A model generated the notes under the pieces. The model was given only the letters and a program-made list of their open reading frames with translations, did not search any database and had not been told where the DNA came from. Source: Clostridiales bacterium (GTDB lineage: Bacteria; Bacillota; Clostridia; Christensenellales; Borkfalkiaceae). From it: 35,077 nt of DNA. The stretch spans positions 1-35,077 of the forward strand of contig SVII01000015.1 of NCBI GenBank assembly GCA_015069605.1, read 5' to 3'. Within the stretch, counting starts at the first letter, position 1, and every line of letters begins with the position of its first letter. Of the stretch, positions 21,061-32,461 are shown one piece after another. The position numbers were made by a program, and so were the translations under genes.

Positions 21061-24000
21061 ATGGATTTACCTATTCAAAAGTATGGCAAAACCGAACGAA
21101 GAAAATTCGGTTCGATCAACGAAGTTATCGACATTCCCGATCTCGTTGAAATCCAGAAAGACAGCTACAACACCTTCATTGAAGAAGGTATTGGCGAGGT
21201 TTTCGAGGACTTTTCCCCGATCACCGACTACTCCGACCACTTTGAGCTTTATTTCTTAGAGCACAGATTTGGCGATAAACCCAAGTACGACGAAAAAGAA
21301 TGTCGTACGCGTGACGCTACGTATGCGCTTCCTCTTCGCGTGAAAGTTCGTCTTGTCAATAAAGTCAAGAACGAAGTTGTAGATCAGGAAGTGTTCATGG
21401 GGGACTTCCCTTTGATGACGCAAAACGGCGCGTTCATCATCAACGGTGCAGAACGTGTTATCGTATCCCAGCTCGTTCGCTCGCCCGGCGTTTACAATGC
21501 GTCGAGCAAGGACAAGACGGGTAAAGAAATGTTCGCAACGACCGTGATGCCCAACCGTGGTGCATGGCTCGAACTTGAACAGGATGCGCAAGACGCATTG
21601 TACGTACGTGTGGACAGAAAGAAGAAACTGCCCATCACGGTGCTTTTGCGTGCGCTCGGTTTTGGATCTAACCGTGCAATCGAAGATTTGTTCGCAGGGG
21701 ACAAGATCATCGCGACAACGCTCACCAAAGATACGGCAAAGAGCGAATCGGACGGCTTGTATGAATTGTACCGTCGTCTTCGTCCTGGCGAAGCGCCTAC
21801 GGAAGATTCCGTAAGAGCACACCTTTTCAATTTGTTCTTCGATCCTCGCCGTTACGACATCGCGAAAGTCGGCAGATACAAATACAATAAAAAGCTCAAC
21901 CTTTCCTACCGTTTGCCCGGTTGCAGAGTGGCTGACACCGTAGTGAACCCTGAAACGGGCGAAGTAATTGCAAATGCAGGGGAAAAGATTTCCGAAACGC
22001 AAGCGAAAGAAATCCAAAACTGCGGTATCAATGAACTCTACGTACTCGTAGACGATATGGAAGACGGTGAAATTCGTCACAAGATCATCGCGAACAATAC
22101 GGTGGATTTCGCGGCGATTTCCGACGTTCCCGTACAGGTGAGAGCAAGAGATTTCGGCTTGTTGCCTACGGTATTCTATCCCAACTATAAATTCTCCAAG
22201 TTGATCGCTGAGGAATGCGCGAATTTGACGGTGGAAGAAGTTGCGGAAAAATATATCGACGACATCGACGCGCTTTACTACACGCACGAAAAGGCGGAAG
22301 AGCCCGACGAAAAGCCCGAAGAAAAGAAAAATAGAGAAAAGAGAAGAGACAACCGTCGCAAGTTCGTTGCGGCTTGTAAGCTCTTCCACGAAATCATGAA
22401 CAGCGAGCATCCCGTTCCCACGAAGGAACAGAAGAAGGAATTGCGTCCGCTTATCGACAAACTTTGTCATAAGCACGTAACGGTAGACGATATCGTTGCG
22501 TCCATTTCCTCCAACCTCGATTTGAAGTACGGTATCGGTACGATCGACAACATCGACCACCTCGGCAACCGTCGTGTTCGTTCCGTTGGCGAATTGTTGC
22601 AAAACCAACTTCGCGTAGGTATCGCTCGTTTGGAAAGATTGATCAAAGAAAGAATGGCGACGCAAGATCCCATGGAAATTACGCCGTCCGCTCTTATCAA
22701 TATCAGACCCGTATCCGCGGTTATCCGTGAATTCTTCGGTTCGTCGCAGTTGTCCCAGTTCATGGACCAGACCAACCCGATTGCAGAACTTACGCACAAG
22801 CGTAAACTTTCCGCGCTCGGCCCTGGCGGTTTGAACAGAGACCGTGCTACCTTTGAAGTTCGAGATATTCACCATACGCACTATGGCCGTATGTGTCCTA
22901 TCGAAACGCCAGAAGGTCAGAACATCGGTTTGATCACGTCGCTCGCTACGTTTGCGAAAGTAAACGAATACGGTTTCATCATGAGCCCGTACAGAAGAGT
23001 GGACAAGGCAACGGGCGTTGTTACCGAACACGTAGATTATCTTACGGCAGATGAAGAAGATAAATATATTGTTGCACAGGCAAACGAACCCCTCGATGAA
23101 GAAGGGCGTTTTGTCAACGAACGCGTAGGTTGCCGTCATCAGAACGATATTACGGAAATGCCTCGTGAAAAGATGGACTATATGGACGTATCGCCTAAGC
23201 AGCTCGTTTCCGTTGCTGCGGCGCTGATTCCTTTCCTTGAAAACGACGATACCAACCGTGCGTTGATGGGCTCGAACATGCAACGTCAGGCAGTTCCTCT
23301 TTTGAAAACGGAGTCCGCAATCGTTGCGACGGGTATTGAAAGTTCCATCGCGCAGTACTCTGGCGTTATCGTGACTGCAAAAGAAGCGGGCGTCGTTGTC
23401 AGCTGTTCGTCGAACATGATCAAAATCCGCGACGACGAAGGGAATATTACTGAATATCCTTTGAAGAAATTCGAACGTTCCAACGCGGGTACTTGCTTGA
23501 ATCAACGTCCCATCGTTTCCACGGGCGACAGAGTGTTCAAGGGCGAAATCATTGCAGACGGTCCTTCGACCAACAACGGCGAACTTGCGCTTGGTAAAAA
23601 CATTCTCATCGGCTATATGGAATGGGAAGGTTATAACTACGAAGACGCTATCTTGCTTTCCGAAAAATTGGTGCAAGACGACGTATTCACGTCCATTCAT
23701 ATCGAAGAATATGAAACGGAAGCGAGAGATACCAAGCTCGGTCCCGAAGAAATCACGCGCGACATTCCCAACGTAGGCGACGACGCGCTCAAAGATTTGG
23801 ACGAAGACGGTATTATCCGTATCGGTGCGGAAATCCAGAGCGGGGATATCCTCGTAGGTAAAGTATCGCCTAAGGGTGAAGCAGAGCTTACGCCCGAAGA
23901 AAGATTGCTCAGAGCAATCTTCGGTGAAAAATCGAGAGAAGTTAGAGATACGTCTTTGAAAGTTCCTCACGGTGAAGGCGGCGTCGTTGTGGACGTAAAA

Positions 24001-25104
24001 GTATTCACGAGAGAAAACAAGGACGAACTTGAACCGGGCGTAAACAAACTCGTCCGCGTATATATCGCGCAGAAACGTAAGATTCAGGTCGGCGATAAGA
24101 TGGCAGGTCGTCACGGTAACAAGGGTGTCATTTCCCGCGTGCTTTCGCAGGCGGATATGCCTTTCCTTGCAGACGGTACGCCTTTGCAGATCTTGCTCAA
24201 CCCCCTCGGCGTTCCTTCGCGTATGAACATCGGTCAGGTGTTGGAAGTTCACTTGGGTTACGTATGTAAGCAATTGGGCTGGAAGATCGCTACGCCCGTA
24301 TTCGACGGCGCAACCGAGAAAGACCTCGAAACGATGTTCCGTGAAAACAACCTTTTGAACCCCGATGGCAAAGTTGACGGTAAGTTCCAAGTCTTCGACG
24401 GTAGAACAGGTGAAGCCTTTGAAAACCGCGTAACGATCGGCGTTCAATATATGATTAAACTTATTCACCTTGTTGACGACAAGATCCACGCGCGTGCAAT
24501 CGGTCCTTACAGCCTTGTAACGCAGCAGCCCCTCGGCGGTAAAGCGCAGTTCGGCGGCCAGCGTTTCGGTGAAATGGAAGTTTGGGCTTTGGAAGCATAC
24601 GGCGCGGCGCACATCTTGCAGGAAATCCTTACCGTGAAATCGGACGACATCGTAGGTCGTGTAAAGACATACGAATCCATCGTTCGCGGTGAAAACATTT
24701 CCGAACCCGGTATCCCCGAAGCGTTCAAGGTGTTGTTGAAAGAATTGCAGAGTTTGGCGTTGGACGTTAAGGTTCTTACCGAATCCGGCGACGAACTGAT
24801 CATCCGTGAAGTGGAAGAAGAAGAGGATGCAGCAGACAACGCAGCAAGCCGCAAAGAAGCCATTAAGGATGAAGAGCTTGAAGAAATCGACTTCAATGTG
24901 GACGACGATGACTTCGATGACGAAGACGACGTTAAATCCATCTTTGAAGACGACGATGAAGAGGACGGTTTCAACATCTCCGAATCGGACGAAGACGATG
25001 ATTTTGACGATGACGATGATGACGATACGTTCGGCTTTGGCAAGCTGTTTGAAGACGACGAGGACGACGAAGAAATCGATTCGTTGTTCGGTGATGACGA
25101 GTAA
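21061..25104 (+). CDS. rpoB: RNA polymerase beta subunit
   Basis: RpoB forms the catalytic core with RpoC. The ATG at 21061 gives 1347 residues, longer than the roughly 1190 of Bacillus. The nearest Shine-Dalgarno (AGGAG) is 14 nt away, a little long; an upstream TTG at 21037 overlaps it. The family core is intact: '[11 protein letters not shown]' and 'LSALGPGGL' in the rifampicin pocket, '[11 protein letters not shown]', 'GYNYEDAI' and '[15 protein letters not shown]'. Extra length comes from a charged insertion before '[19 protein letters not shown]' (nt about 22230-22480) and an acidic C-terminal tail of 97 residues (1251-1347). Residue 582, E. coli position 529, is Lys instead of Arg. It is not preceded by rplJL here. 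rpoC starts 11 bp later. Confidence 0.97.
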   Translation: MDLPIQKYGKTERRKFGSINEVIDIPDLVEIQKDSYNTFIEEGIGEVFEDFSPITDYSDHFELYFLEHRFGDKPKYDEKECRTRDATYALPLRVKVRLVNKVKNEVVDQEVFMGDFPLMTQNGAFIINGAERVIVSQLVRSPGVYNASSKDKTGKEMFATTVMPNRGAWLELEQDAQDALYVRVDRKKKLPITVLLRALGFGSNRAIEDLFAGDKIIATTLTKDTAKSESDGLYELYRRLRPGEAPTEDSVRAHLFNLFFDPRRYDIAKVGRYKYNKKLNLSYRLPGCRVADTVVNPETGEVIANAGEKISETQAKEIQNCGINELYVLVDDMEDGEIRHKIIANNTVDFAAISDVPVQVRARDFGLLPTVFYPNYKFSKLIAEECANLTVEEVAEKYIDDIDALYYTHEKAEEPDEKPEEKKNREKRRDNRRKFVAACKLFHEIMNSEHPVPTKEQKKELRPLIDKLCHKHVTVDDIVASISSNLDLKYGIGTIDNIDHLGNRRVRSVGELLQNQLRVGIARLERLIKERMATQDPMEITPSALINIRPVSAVIREFFGSSQLSQFMDQTNPIAELTHKRKLSALGPGGLNRDRATFEVRDIHHTHYGRMCPIETPEGQNIGLITSLATFAKVNEYGFIMSPYRRVDKATGVVTEHVDYLTADEEDKYIVAQANEPLDEEGRFVNERVGCRHQNDITEMPREKMDYMDVSPKQLVSVAAALIPFLENDDTNRALMGSNMQRQAVPLLKTESAIVATGIESSIAQYSGVIVTAKEAGVVVSCSSNMIKIRDDEGNITEYPLKKFERSNAGTCLNQRPIVSTGDRVFKGEIIADGPSTNNGELALGKNILIGYMEWEGYNYEDAILLSEKLVQDDVFTSIHIEEYETEARDTKLGPEEITRDIPNVGDDALKDLDEDGIIRIGAEIQSGDILVGKVSPKGEAELTPEERLLRAIFGEKSREVRDTSLKVPHGEGGVVVDVKVFTRENKDELEPGVNKLVRVYIAQKRKIQVGDKMAGRHGNKGVISRVLSQADMPFLADGTPLQILLNPLGVPSRMNIGQVLEVHLGYVCKQLGWKIATPVFDGATEKDLETMFRENNLLNPDGKVDGKFQVFDGRTGEAFENRVTIGVQYMIKLIHLVDDKIHARAIGPYSLVTQQPLGGKAQFGGQRFGEMEVWALEAYGAAHILQEILTVKSDDIVGRVKTYESIVRGENISEPGIPEAFKVLLKELQSLALDVKVLTESGDELIIREVEEEEDAADNAASRKEAIKDEELEEIDFNVDDDDFDDEDDVKSIFEDDDEEDGFNISESDEDDDFDDDDDDDTFGFGKLFEDDEDDEEIDSLFGDDE

Positions 25105-25115
25105 GGAGGCATACC

Positions 25116-28100
25116 ATGTACGAGTTAAACGATTTTAATTCCATTCAAATCAGCATTGCATCTCCGGAAAAAGTGAGAGAATGGTCGTACGGTGAGGTTA
25201 CCAAACCCGAAACCATCAACTACCGTACCCAGAAACCCGAAAAAGATGGTCTTTTCTGCGAAAAGATCTTTGGGCCGATGAAGGACTGGGAATGTCATTG
25301 CGGTAAATATAAAAGAGTAAAATATAAGGGTCACGTTTGCGAAAAGTGCGGCGTTGAAATTACCCGTTCCAAAGTTAGACGTGAAAGAATGGGTCACATT
25401 GAATTGGCTGCTCCCGTTTCGCATATTTGGTATTTCAAGGGCGTACCTTCCAAAATTGGTTTGCTTTTGAATATGGGCCCGAAACAGTTGGAACAAGTTA
25501 TCTATTTCGCTTCCTACGTCGTTCTCGATCCGGGCAGCGTAAACGAACTTGAATACAAGCAAGTAATCACGGACAAACAGCTCCGTGAAATCGAAGAAAG
25601 ATACGGCGACGCATCCGTAACCGGCTTGAAAGTAGGCATGGGGGCGGAATCCATTCGCGAACTCTTGATGGCAGTTGATCTTGAAAAAGAAAGTGACGAT
25701 TGCAAGAAAGCGTTGGAAGAATCGCAAAATAGCGTGAAAGGCCCCGGTCAAAAAGCGATCAAAGCGATTAAGCGTTTGGAAGTTATTGAATCGTTCAGAA
25801 AGAGCGGTAACCGCCCTGAATGGATGATTTTGACAGTGCTTCCCGTAATTCCTCCCGATATTCGTCCCATGGTACAACTCGACGGTGGTAGATTTGCTAC
25901 GTCCGACTTGAATGATTTGTACCGTCGTGTTATCAACCGTAACAACCGTTTGAAGAAGATGATGGAAATCGGCGCTCCCGATATGATCATCAAAAACGAA
26001 AAACGTATGTTGCAGGAAGCGGTGGACGCGCTGATCGATAACGGCCGTCGCGGTAAGGCACTTTCTGGTCCTTCCAACCGTGATTTGAAATCCTTGTCGG
26101 CAATGCTCCGCGGTAAGCAGGGTCGTTTCCGTCAGAACTTGCTTGGTAAACGTGTTGACTATTCCGGTCGTTCGGTTATCGTCGTAGGGCCTGAATTGAA
26201 GATTTATCAATGCGGTTTGCCTAAGGAAATGGCGATCGAGCTTTTCAAACCCTTCATCATGAAGAGATTGGTAGAAAGCGGTCAATGCCACAACATCAAG
26301 ACGGCAAAGCGTGCGGTAGAAAAAGCGAAGGATATGGTTTGGAACGTTTTGGAAGACGTTATCAAAGATCATCCCGTACTTTTGAACCGTGCTCCTACCC
26401 TTCACAGATTGTCTATTCAGGCATTCGAACCCGTATTGATCGAAGGTAGAGCTATCAAAATTTCGCCCCTTGTCTGCGGACCTTTCAACGCCGACTTCGA
26501 CGGTGACCAGATGGCTGTGCACCTTCCTTTGAGCGTGGAAGCGCAAGCAGAAGCAAGATTTTTGATGCTTTCCGCAAACAATATTTTGAAATTGGCTGAC
26601 GGTAAATCCGTCATGTCGCCTACGCAGGATATGATCATCGGCGCTTACTGTCTTACCATTAAGCGTTGCGAAGAAGGCAACAGATACGACGATCAGGGCC
26701 GTCCCGATCCCAATGGTGAAGTGTACGAAGCTCCCGTATATTCGTCCGAAAATGAAGCAATCCTTGCTTATCAGAACAAGATTGCGCACGAGCAGGACGA
26801 AATGTATCTCAAACGTGTTATCGAACTTCCCGAAGGTAAGTTTGACCATTTGCCTCTTCCCTACAAGTGTCCTATCGAAAACAAACCTGGTGAAGCGCCC
26901 ATTAAGAGCGCGGAAGTTCGTCGCAACGAAAAGACGGGCAAGTTGGAAGTTTCGGGTATTATCAAGACGACGATCGGTCGTTTGATTTACAACGACGGTC
27001 TTCCTCAGGACCTTGGTTTCGTAAAGAGAGATACGCCTGAATCTTATTTGCGTTTGGAACTCGACACCGAATTTATCGGCAATGCGAGAGCAATCGGCAA
27101 GAAACATTTGTCGCGTATCGTTGAAGCGTCCTTCCGTACGGGTAAAGCGCCTAAGGCGTCCTACGTACTTGACGCAATGAAGGAAAGAGGGTATAAATAT
27201 TCCACTCTTGCCGCATTGACGACGTCCGTATTCGATATGAAAATTCCTGAAGAAAAGGAAGAAATTATCGAAAATGCAGAAAAGGAAGTTTCCAAGATCG
27301 CGAAGAAATATGCGCGTGGTCTTTTGAATGAAGATGAACGTTACAGCGCGGTAATCGCGCAATGGGACGCGGCTACGGATAAAGTGGCTGGCCTGTTGAA
27401 GAAACAGGGTGCGGAAGACAAGTTCAATCCTATTTGGATGATGGCTGACTCTGGTGCCCGTGGTTCCATCGACCAGATTAAGCAGCTTGCAGGTATGCGT
27501 GGTCTAATGGTTAACCCTCAGGGTAAAAAGATCGAAGTTCCCGTTAAATCGTGTTTCCGTAACGGCTTGTCCGTTCTCGAATACTTCATTTCCTCGCACG
27601 GTGGCCGTAAAGGTTTGACCGACACGGCATTGAAGACGGCTGACTCTGGTTATTTGACGCGTCGTCTTGTGGACGTTTCGCACGAAATTATCGTTCGTGA
27701 AGACGACTGCTGCGCAGGCAGAAAACCTCAGGGCATGGTTGTTAGAGCGATCTACGACACCGTAGGCAAAGAAATTGAAGGTTTGAAATCGAGAATTCTC
27801 GGTCGTTTCGCGGCGGAAGACGTGATTGATCCCGCTACGGGCGAAGTTCTCGTTTCCACTAACCAGTTTATTGACGAAAAGGAAGCGGCGGCTATCTGCG
27901 ACGCAGGTTTGACGGAAGTTTCCATTCGTAGCATCTTCGGCTGCTCGTCGAGATTCGGCGTATGCGCGAAGTGTTATGGTAAGAACATGGCAACGACTCT
28001 TCCTGTACAGGTAGGCGAAGCGGTTGGTACGATCGCGGCACAGTCCATCGGTGAACCTGGTACGCAGCTTACGATGCGTACGTTCCATACGGGTGGTATT

Positions 28101-28910
28101 GCTGCGACGGGCGACATCACGCAAGGTCTTCCTCGTGTCGAAGAATTGTTCGAAGTTAGAAAACCCAAAGGATGCGCTACGATTTGTGAAGTGGAAGGCG
28201 TTGTATCGATTGACGATTCCGACGGTTCTAAACACATCAAGATCAATGATGCTGCTACGGGTGAGTTGAAGAAAGAATATACGCTTCCTTTCAATGCGGA
28301 AATCAAGGTTAAGAACGGCGAAAAAGTTGTTCCTGGCGTATTGTTGAACGCAGGTAGTGTATATCCTCAAGATATCCTTCGCGTACAAGGCGTTAAGGGT
28401 GTGCAGGACTATATCCTTGAACAGGTACAGTCCGTATACCGTTCGCAAGGCGTTGAAATCAACGACAAACACGTTGAAATTATCGTTCGTCAGATGTTGA
28501 AGAAAGTCCGCGTGGAAAACGCAGGGGATACCAACCTTCTTCCTGGTGAGCTTGTGGATATGGTTACCTTCCAAGACGAAAGTGCGAAGGCGATGGCAAA
28601 CGGCGGCAGACCTGCTCTTGCAAAACGTGTGCTTTTGGGTATCACGAAAGCGGCGCTCGCAACCGACAGTTTCTTGTCTGCGGCATCCTTCCAAGAAACG
28701 TCGAGAGTGCTTACGGAAGCGGCTATCCGCACCAAGCGTGACTACCTTGTCGGCTTGAAAGAAAACGTTATCATCGGTAAGTTGATTCCTGCTGGAACGG
28801 GTACAAAGTCGTATAAGAATATCACGCCTCAATACATCGGCGGATATAATACGGCAGCAACGGAAGCGGTGGAAGAAACGGAAGAAACAACCGAAAGTGA
28901 AGCGCTTTAA
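25116..28910 (+). CDS. rpoC: RNA polymerase beta' subunit
   Basis: RpoC carries the catalytic Mg site NADFDGD (residues 458-464) and the clamp. The 1264 residues include the N-terminal zinc site (C-x-C near 60 and 'CEKCG' near 74), the second zinc site '[13 protein letters not shown]' (about residues 945-957), the bridge helix, and the trigger loop near '[16 protein letters not shown]' (about 980-995). The last roughly 15 residues are Glu/Thr-rich but much shorter than the RpoB tail. The AGGAGG site follows the rpoB stop directly, so the two genes are tightly coupled. A mini-hairpin and a strong terminator follow. Confidence 0.97.
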   Translation: MYELNDFNSIQISIASPEKVREWSYGEVTKPETINYRTQKPEKDGLFCEKIFGPMKDWECHCGKYKRVKYKGHVCEKCGVEITRSKVRRERMGHIELAAPVSHIWYFKGVPSKIGLLLNMGPKQLEQVIYFASYVVLDPGSVNELEYKQVITDKQLREIEERYGDASVTGLKVGMGAESIRELLMAVDLEKESDDCKKALEESQNSVKGPGQKAIKAIKRLEVIESFRKSGNRPEWMILTVLPVIPPDIRPMVQLDGGRFATSDLNDLYRRVINRNNRLKKMMEIGAPDMIIKNEKRMLQEAVDALIDNGRRGKALSGPSNRDLKSLSAMLRGKQGRFRQNLLGKRVDYSGRSVIVVGPELKIYQCGLPKEMAIELFKPFIMKRLVESGQCHNIKTAKRAVEKAKDMVWNVLEDVIKDHPVLLNRAPTLHRLSIQAFEPVLIEGRAIKISPLVCGPFNADFDGDQMAVHLPLSVEAQAEARFLMLSANNILKLADGKSVMSPTQDMIIGAYCLTIKRCEEGNRYDDQGRPDPNGEVYEAPVYSSENEAILAYQNKIAHEQDEMYLKRVIELPEGKFDHLPLPYKCPIENKPGEAPIKSAEVRRNEKTGKLEVSGIIKTTIGRLIYNDGLPQDLGFVKRDTPESYLRLELDTEFIGNARAIGKKHLSRIVEASFRTGKAPKASYVLDAMKERGYKYSTLAALTTSVFDMKIPEEKEEIIENAEKEVSKIAKKYARGLLNEDERYSAVIAQWDAATDKVAGLLKKQGAEDKFNPIWMMADSGARGSIDQIKQLAGMRGLMVNPQGKKIEVPVKSCFRNGLSVLEYFISSHGGRKGLTDTALKTADSGYLTRRLVDVSHEIIVREDDCCAGRKPQGMVVRAIYDTVGKEIEGLKSRILGRFAAEDVIDPATGEVLVSTNQFIDEKEAAAICDAGLTEVSIRSIFGCSSRFGVCAKCYGKNMATTLPVQVGEAVGTIAAQSIGEPGTQLTMRTFHTGGIAATGDITQGLPRVEELFEVRKPKGCATICEVEGVVSIDDSDGSKHIKINDAATGELKKEYTLPFNAEIKVKNGEKVVPGVLLNAGSVYPQDILRVQGVKGVQDYILEQVQSVYRSQGVEINDKHVEIIVRQMLKKVRVENAGDTNLLPGELVDMVTFQDESAKAMANGGRPALAKRVLLGITKAALATDSFLSAASFQETSRVLTEAAIRTKRDYLVGLKENVIIGKLIPAGTGTKSYKNITPQYIGGYNTAATEAVEETEETTESEAL

Positions 28911-28917
28911 TCGTTAA

Positions 28918-28933
28918 ATGCCTTGTAAGGCAT
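28918..28933. repeat. Mini-hairpin downstream of rpoC
   Basis: ATGCCTT and AAGGCAT form seven perfect pairs around a GT loop, 7 nt after the rpoC stop. It is of the same style as the hairpins in clusters A and B. Confidence 0.65.
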
Positions 28934-28951
28934 AAAACAAAATAACAAGAG

Positions 28952-28990
28952 AACGCCTTTTGCGGAAAAATCCGTGAAGGGCGTTTTTTT
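28952..28990 (+). terminator. Intrinsic terminator of rpoBC
   Basis: AACGCCTTT pairs with AAGGGCGTT (one G-T pair), extended inward by CGGA/TCCG, and runs into a T-tract. Confidence 0.88.
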
Positions 28991-29034
28991 ATGCACGGTT
29001 GGGTGACGGCGCGGTGAAAAAATGGTGCAGAGTA

Positions 29035-29063
29035 TTGACATTTACGCGGTGAGGTAGTATAAT
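29035..29063 (+). promoter_or_regulatory. SigA promoter of the yfhO-like operon
   Basis: Perfect TTGACA and perfect TATAAT are 17 bp apart. The predicted start is about 22 nt before the ATG at 29092. Confidence 0.86.
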
Positions 29064-29091
29064 AAGAAGGTATAAATTGGGAGGAAAGGGA

Positions 29092-31848
29092 ATGCAGGGT
29101 GATACTGTGCAAAAACAGAGCGTTTGGTTGCGGTTAAAAGAGAAATTGCCGCAATTTTTCCGCGCGGTTTTTGCGTGGTGTTCGCGCTTGGTTTGGGTGT
29201 TTCCGCCGTTGATCGTATTGTTTGCAACGTTGTCGCTTTTTAAAGCCAACGGCTTGTATCCTTTTGGAAATCAAACGATTTCTTGGGGGGATATGGATCA
29301 ACAGGTCATTCCTCTTTTACTCAATTTCAAGGACATTTTACAAGGGAAAGACGGATTTTTATTTAGTTTTAAAAACGCGGGCGGTATGAATTTCTACGGC
29401 GTGTTCTTTTTCTTCTTGTCAAGTCCATTCAGTTTTCTTGTCGTATTTATCGATAAATCGAACGTAGCAGGCTTTATGAATGTGCTCGTGATGTTGAAAA
29501 TGTGCGCGGCGTCGCTGACGGCATCTATCTATTTTCAGCAAAAGCATAGGGATATGTCTTTGTTGAACGTGTTTTTATCGGTACTGTATGCGTATTCAGG
29601 CTACGTTATGATGTATTATCAAATCATCAGTTGGCTGGACGTTGTGTACTTATTCCCGCTTTTGTTGTTGGGCTTGGAAAAACTGCAAGAGGGAAAACGC
29701 GCGCTGTTTACCATTACGTTGGCGATATGTATGATCGTCAATTATTATATCGGGTATATGGTAGTCGTGTTTTTGCTATTATATGCATTTGTTTGGTTGC
29801 TTTTGTCGGGGGATAAAAAATTTGCTATCAACTTCGTGCTTTCTTGCGCGTTGGCGGCGTTGTTGTCTGCGATAGTTTGGTTGCCGTCTTTGTGGCAGTA
29901 TTTCGCGTCGGGTAGAACGACGGAAATTATCAAAGGATTGAAAAATTCCGCGGTTTTAACAAGTTATCAAACGGCTTGGCCTACGGTGTTTTCCATTGCA
30001 TTTTTGTTCCCGTTTGCGTTGGCAAGGAAAGAAAACGAAACGAAAGATATGCGTTTACGGCTCGTTTTATTCCTTTTAACGTGTGTGCCGATTGTGTTTG
30101 AACCGATTGCAAAAATGTGGCAAACGGGCAGTTATATGTGTTTTCCGACACGTTTTTCCTTTATGACGATTTTTCTTTGTTTGAGTTTGGCGATGGACGG
30201 TATGGTGAAATTGCAAACAAAACCTATCGAAAATACGCTTTCATGGAAAGAGAAATTTTTACAAAATTGGAAAAAGCTCCTACCCATGTACGTGTTGAGT
30301 TGCGTTTTGCTTTTGATTACGATAGGGTACTACGTCTTTGCGAGAGGATATACACAAGCGAACTTTGAGGTGATGGATCAATACTCACATTCCTTATGGG
30401 GTAACGCGCAATCGTTTGACGCGCTCATGGGTTTGTACGTGCTGGCAGTTGCCGTGGGAGTGGCTTGGTTTGTTTTATGTCGGTTCAAATTATGCAAAAC
30501 CGTTTTTATGTGGGCGGCGGTAGGCGTTATGGTTTTATCGGAACTGTACGTCGGGCCGATGACGTATATGCTCACGCCTGCGCATGAAGTGACGAAATAT
30601 CAAGAGGCGGTAGAGCTTGCCGATGTGATCGACGACGAGAGCTTTTTCCGCGTAAAATCTGATCGGGAATATTCAGGCAGGGATTTCGACGCTACGTTGA
30701 TGGGCGGACTTGGTTATAATGCGCTTGGGCATTTCACGTCGCTTACGCGTGAAAATTACATGACGTCGATCAAACGGTTTGGTTACACTTCCTATTGGAT
30801 GGAAGTGGGAAATAGCGGTGGTACGCTGCTCAGCGATGCATTGATGTCGGTGAAATATCAAATCAGCGACAAAAAAACGACGGCGGACGTGTACAATGGT
30901 ACGTATTATCATATCGCGCCTACGACGGTTTCGTTGCCGCTTGGCGTGATTACGAAGAAGGATATTATTGCGCTGGAAGAAAATAGGGCGTACGACAAAC
31001 GCGGCGAGATGCAGCAAATTCTCGAAAAAGACTTTTTCGATACGAATGGGGTGACCGTGTACGGAATGAACGATGCTACGGCACACCATTTGACAGTGGA
31101 AGAGGAGAACGGAAAGTATCTTTTAAAACCCACTTCTTCCGCAGCAAAATTGACGTTTGACATACCCGTGTCCGCGTTGACAACGATTTATTTCAATGCT
31201 TTTGATGAAAACACGAATGCTTTAAAGCAAGCGATCAACGATAAGTTTTCAGTCAAGGGCCCGAATTATTCCTTATCCACCTATCCCACACAAAAACGCA
31301 ACGGGATATTGCGTTTGGGGGAATATAGCAACCGAACGGTGACAGTGGAGATCGGGGTGAAATCGGAAGTGCGCGTAAAGGAACTTTGTGTAATCGGCAT
31401 AGAAACGCAAACAATCACGCAGGCGGCAAACGAGGCGAAGTCGGTTGGATTGACAGCAGGAAAAAACCGTTTGACAGGTAATTATAAGGCAAAAGGCGGC
31501 GAGTGTGTCTTTTTATCCGTGGCTTATGATCAAGGGATGCGCTTGACCATCAACGGAAAAAAGGCAGAGTTATACGAAGTGTACGACGGTTTTACGGCGT
31601 TTTATTTACAACCAGGCGATAATGATATTAAGATTTCGTTTACGCCCAAAGGCTTTGTTTTGGGAACTTGTATCACGGCGATAGGCGTTGGGCTTAGCGT
31701 GGCGGTTGCGGTGTTGTGGATATGGAAAAAACGTCGTTTGCAAACGTCCGTCGTTTTGGACATGGTAGCGTATTACGGCTTATTAGCGGTAGGCTTGGGC
31801 ATTATATGCGTGATCTATATTGCACCTATGATTTTGTGTTTATTGTAA
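29092..31848 (+). CDS. YfhO-family membrane glycosyltransferase
   Basis: YfhO-type proteins are large GT-C-like membrane enzymes. In Bacillus and Listeria they attach sugars from undecaprenyl carriers to lipoteichoic or wall teichoic acid. This 918-residue protein has about a dozen membrane segments up to about residue 500. The first extracytoplasmic loop has acidic 'SWGDMDQQV' (about 67-75), fitting the GT-C catalytic loop. A large soluble extracytoplasmic domain of about 350 residues follows, then two C-terminal helices. The ATG follows GGGAGGA; a TTG five codons upstream overlaps that site. A GtrA flippase-like gene follows 9 bp later. The companion GT2 enzyme (CsbB-like) is not in the window. 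Confidence 0.87.
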   Translation: MQGDTVQKQSVWLRLKEKLPQFFRAVFAWCSRLVWVFPPLIVLFATLSLFKANGLYPFGNQTISWGDMDQQVIPLLLNFKDILQGKDGFLFSFKNAGGMNFYGVFFFFLSSPFSFLVVFIDKSNVAGFMNVLVMLKMCAASLTASIYFQQKHRDMSLLNVFLSVLYAYSGYVMMYYQIISWLDVVYLFPLLLLGLEKLQEGKRALFTITLAICMIVNYYIGYMVVVFLLLYAFVWLLLSGDKKFAINFVLSCALAALLSAIVWLPSLWQYFASGRTTEIIKGLKNSAVLTSYQTAWPTVFSIAFLFPFALARKENETKDMRLRLVLFLLTCVPIVFEPIAKMWQTGSYMCFPTRFSFMTIFLCLSLAMDGMVKLQTKPIENTLSWKEKFLQNWKKLLPMYVLSCVLLLITIGYYVFARGYTQANFEVMDQYSHSLWGNAQSFDALMGLYVLAVAVGVAWFVLCRFKLCKTVFMWAAVGVMVLSELYVGPMTYMLTPAHEVTKYQEAVELADVIDDESFFRVKSDREYSGRDFDATLMGGLGYNALGHFTSLTRENYMTSIKRFGYTSYWMEVGNSGGTLLSDALMSVKYQISDKKTTADVYNGTYYHIAPTTVSLPLGVITKKDIIALEENRAYDKRGEMQQILEKDFFDTNGVTVYGMNDATAHHLTVEEENGKYLLKPTSSAAKLTFDIPVSALTTIYFNAFDENTNALKQAINDKFSVKGPNYSLSTYPTQKRNGILRLGEYSNRTVTVEIGVKSEVRVKELCVIGIETQTITQAANEAKSVGLTAGKNRLTGNYKAKGGECVFLSVAYDQGMRLTINGKKAELYEVYDGFTAFYLQPGDNDIKISFTPKGFVLGTCITAIGVGLSVAVAVLWIWKKRRLQTSVVLDMVAYYGLLAVGLGIICVIYIAPMILCLL

Positions 31849-31857
31849 GGAGAAAAA

Positions 31858-32355
31858 ATGGAAGAAAAGATCAAACAAACGAAAACACAGTTGTTTTGGG
31901 AAATATTCCGTTTTCTGCTCGTTGGTGGAACAGCAACAGTGCTTGATTATATCGTATTCTATTTATTTCGACAATGGATTTTGCCAGGAGCATTGGTGGA
32001 TAGCGATACTTGGGATATCATCTCCTTGACAATCGCGACAGCGCTTGGGTTTGTCGTGGGGCTGATCGTCAACTGGGTGCTGTCAGTAAAATTCGTTTAT
32101 CGAGCGGTTAGAAATAAGGAAGAGGCTGCGTCTAAAAAATCTTTTTTGATTTTCACCGTAATTGGATTGATTGGTTTGGGCTTGACGGAGCTTGGCGTAG
32201 TTCTTTTGGTTTGGGCATTTCCTGAAATTACGATTGTTAACGTAACGGTATTTTTGGGCTTGCCTTGGGAAGAATGGTTTGCCAAAGTGATTATGACTTG
32301 TATTGTCTTGGTGTGGAATTATTTGGGCAGGAAAATTTTTATTTTCAAATCGTAA
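31858..32355 (+). CDS. GtrA-family membrane protein
   Basis: GtrA/GtcA proteins are small four-helix membrane proteins thought to flip undecaprenyl-phosphate sugars across the membrane. The 165 residues show four hydrophobic segments (about 16-38, 56-82, 98-120, 138-158) and the family start 'FWEIFRFLLVGGTATVLDYIVF'-like region (from Phe13), ending in 'NYLGRKIFIFKS'. The ATG follows AAGGAG, 9 bp after the yfhO-like stop, so the pair is one operon and probably one pathway (sugar flipping then transfer to a wall polymer). Confidence 0.9.
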   Translation: MEEKIKQTKTQLFWEIFRFLLVGGTATVLDYIVFYLFRQWILPGALVDSDTWDIISLTIATALGFVVGLIVNWVLSVKFVYRAVRNKEEAASKKSFLIFTVIGLIGLGLTELGVVLLVWAFPEITIVNVTVFLGLPWEEWFAKVIMTCIVLVWNYLGRKIFIFKS

Positions 32356-32426
32356 ACATAGGAAGGACTAAAAAATAGAGAGAAAAACCTGCAAAAAAAT
32401 TTTTTGAAAAATTTTTAAAAAAGGTA

Positions 32427-32455
32427 TTGCATTTTTGAAAATTAGGCGTTATAAT
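32427..32455 (+). promoter_or_regulatory. SigA promoter of an apparent small RNA gene
   Basis: TTGCAT and TATAAT are 17 bp apart. No open reading frame with a ribosome site follows. Confidence 0.72.
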
Positions 32456-32461
32456 ATAGGC

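Noticed and set aside
21256-24612. Open frame of 1118 codons antisense to rpoB
   Set aside because: It mirrors rpoB exactly and shows no domain. Strong codon bias in rpoB avoids the triplets that would make antisense stops, which explains the length.
25125-28832. Two long antisense frames (25125-27362 and 27504-28832) opposite rpoC
   Set aside because: Same cause as for rpoB: no start signals, no recognisable protein features, and full overlap with a secure gene.
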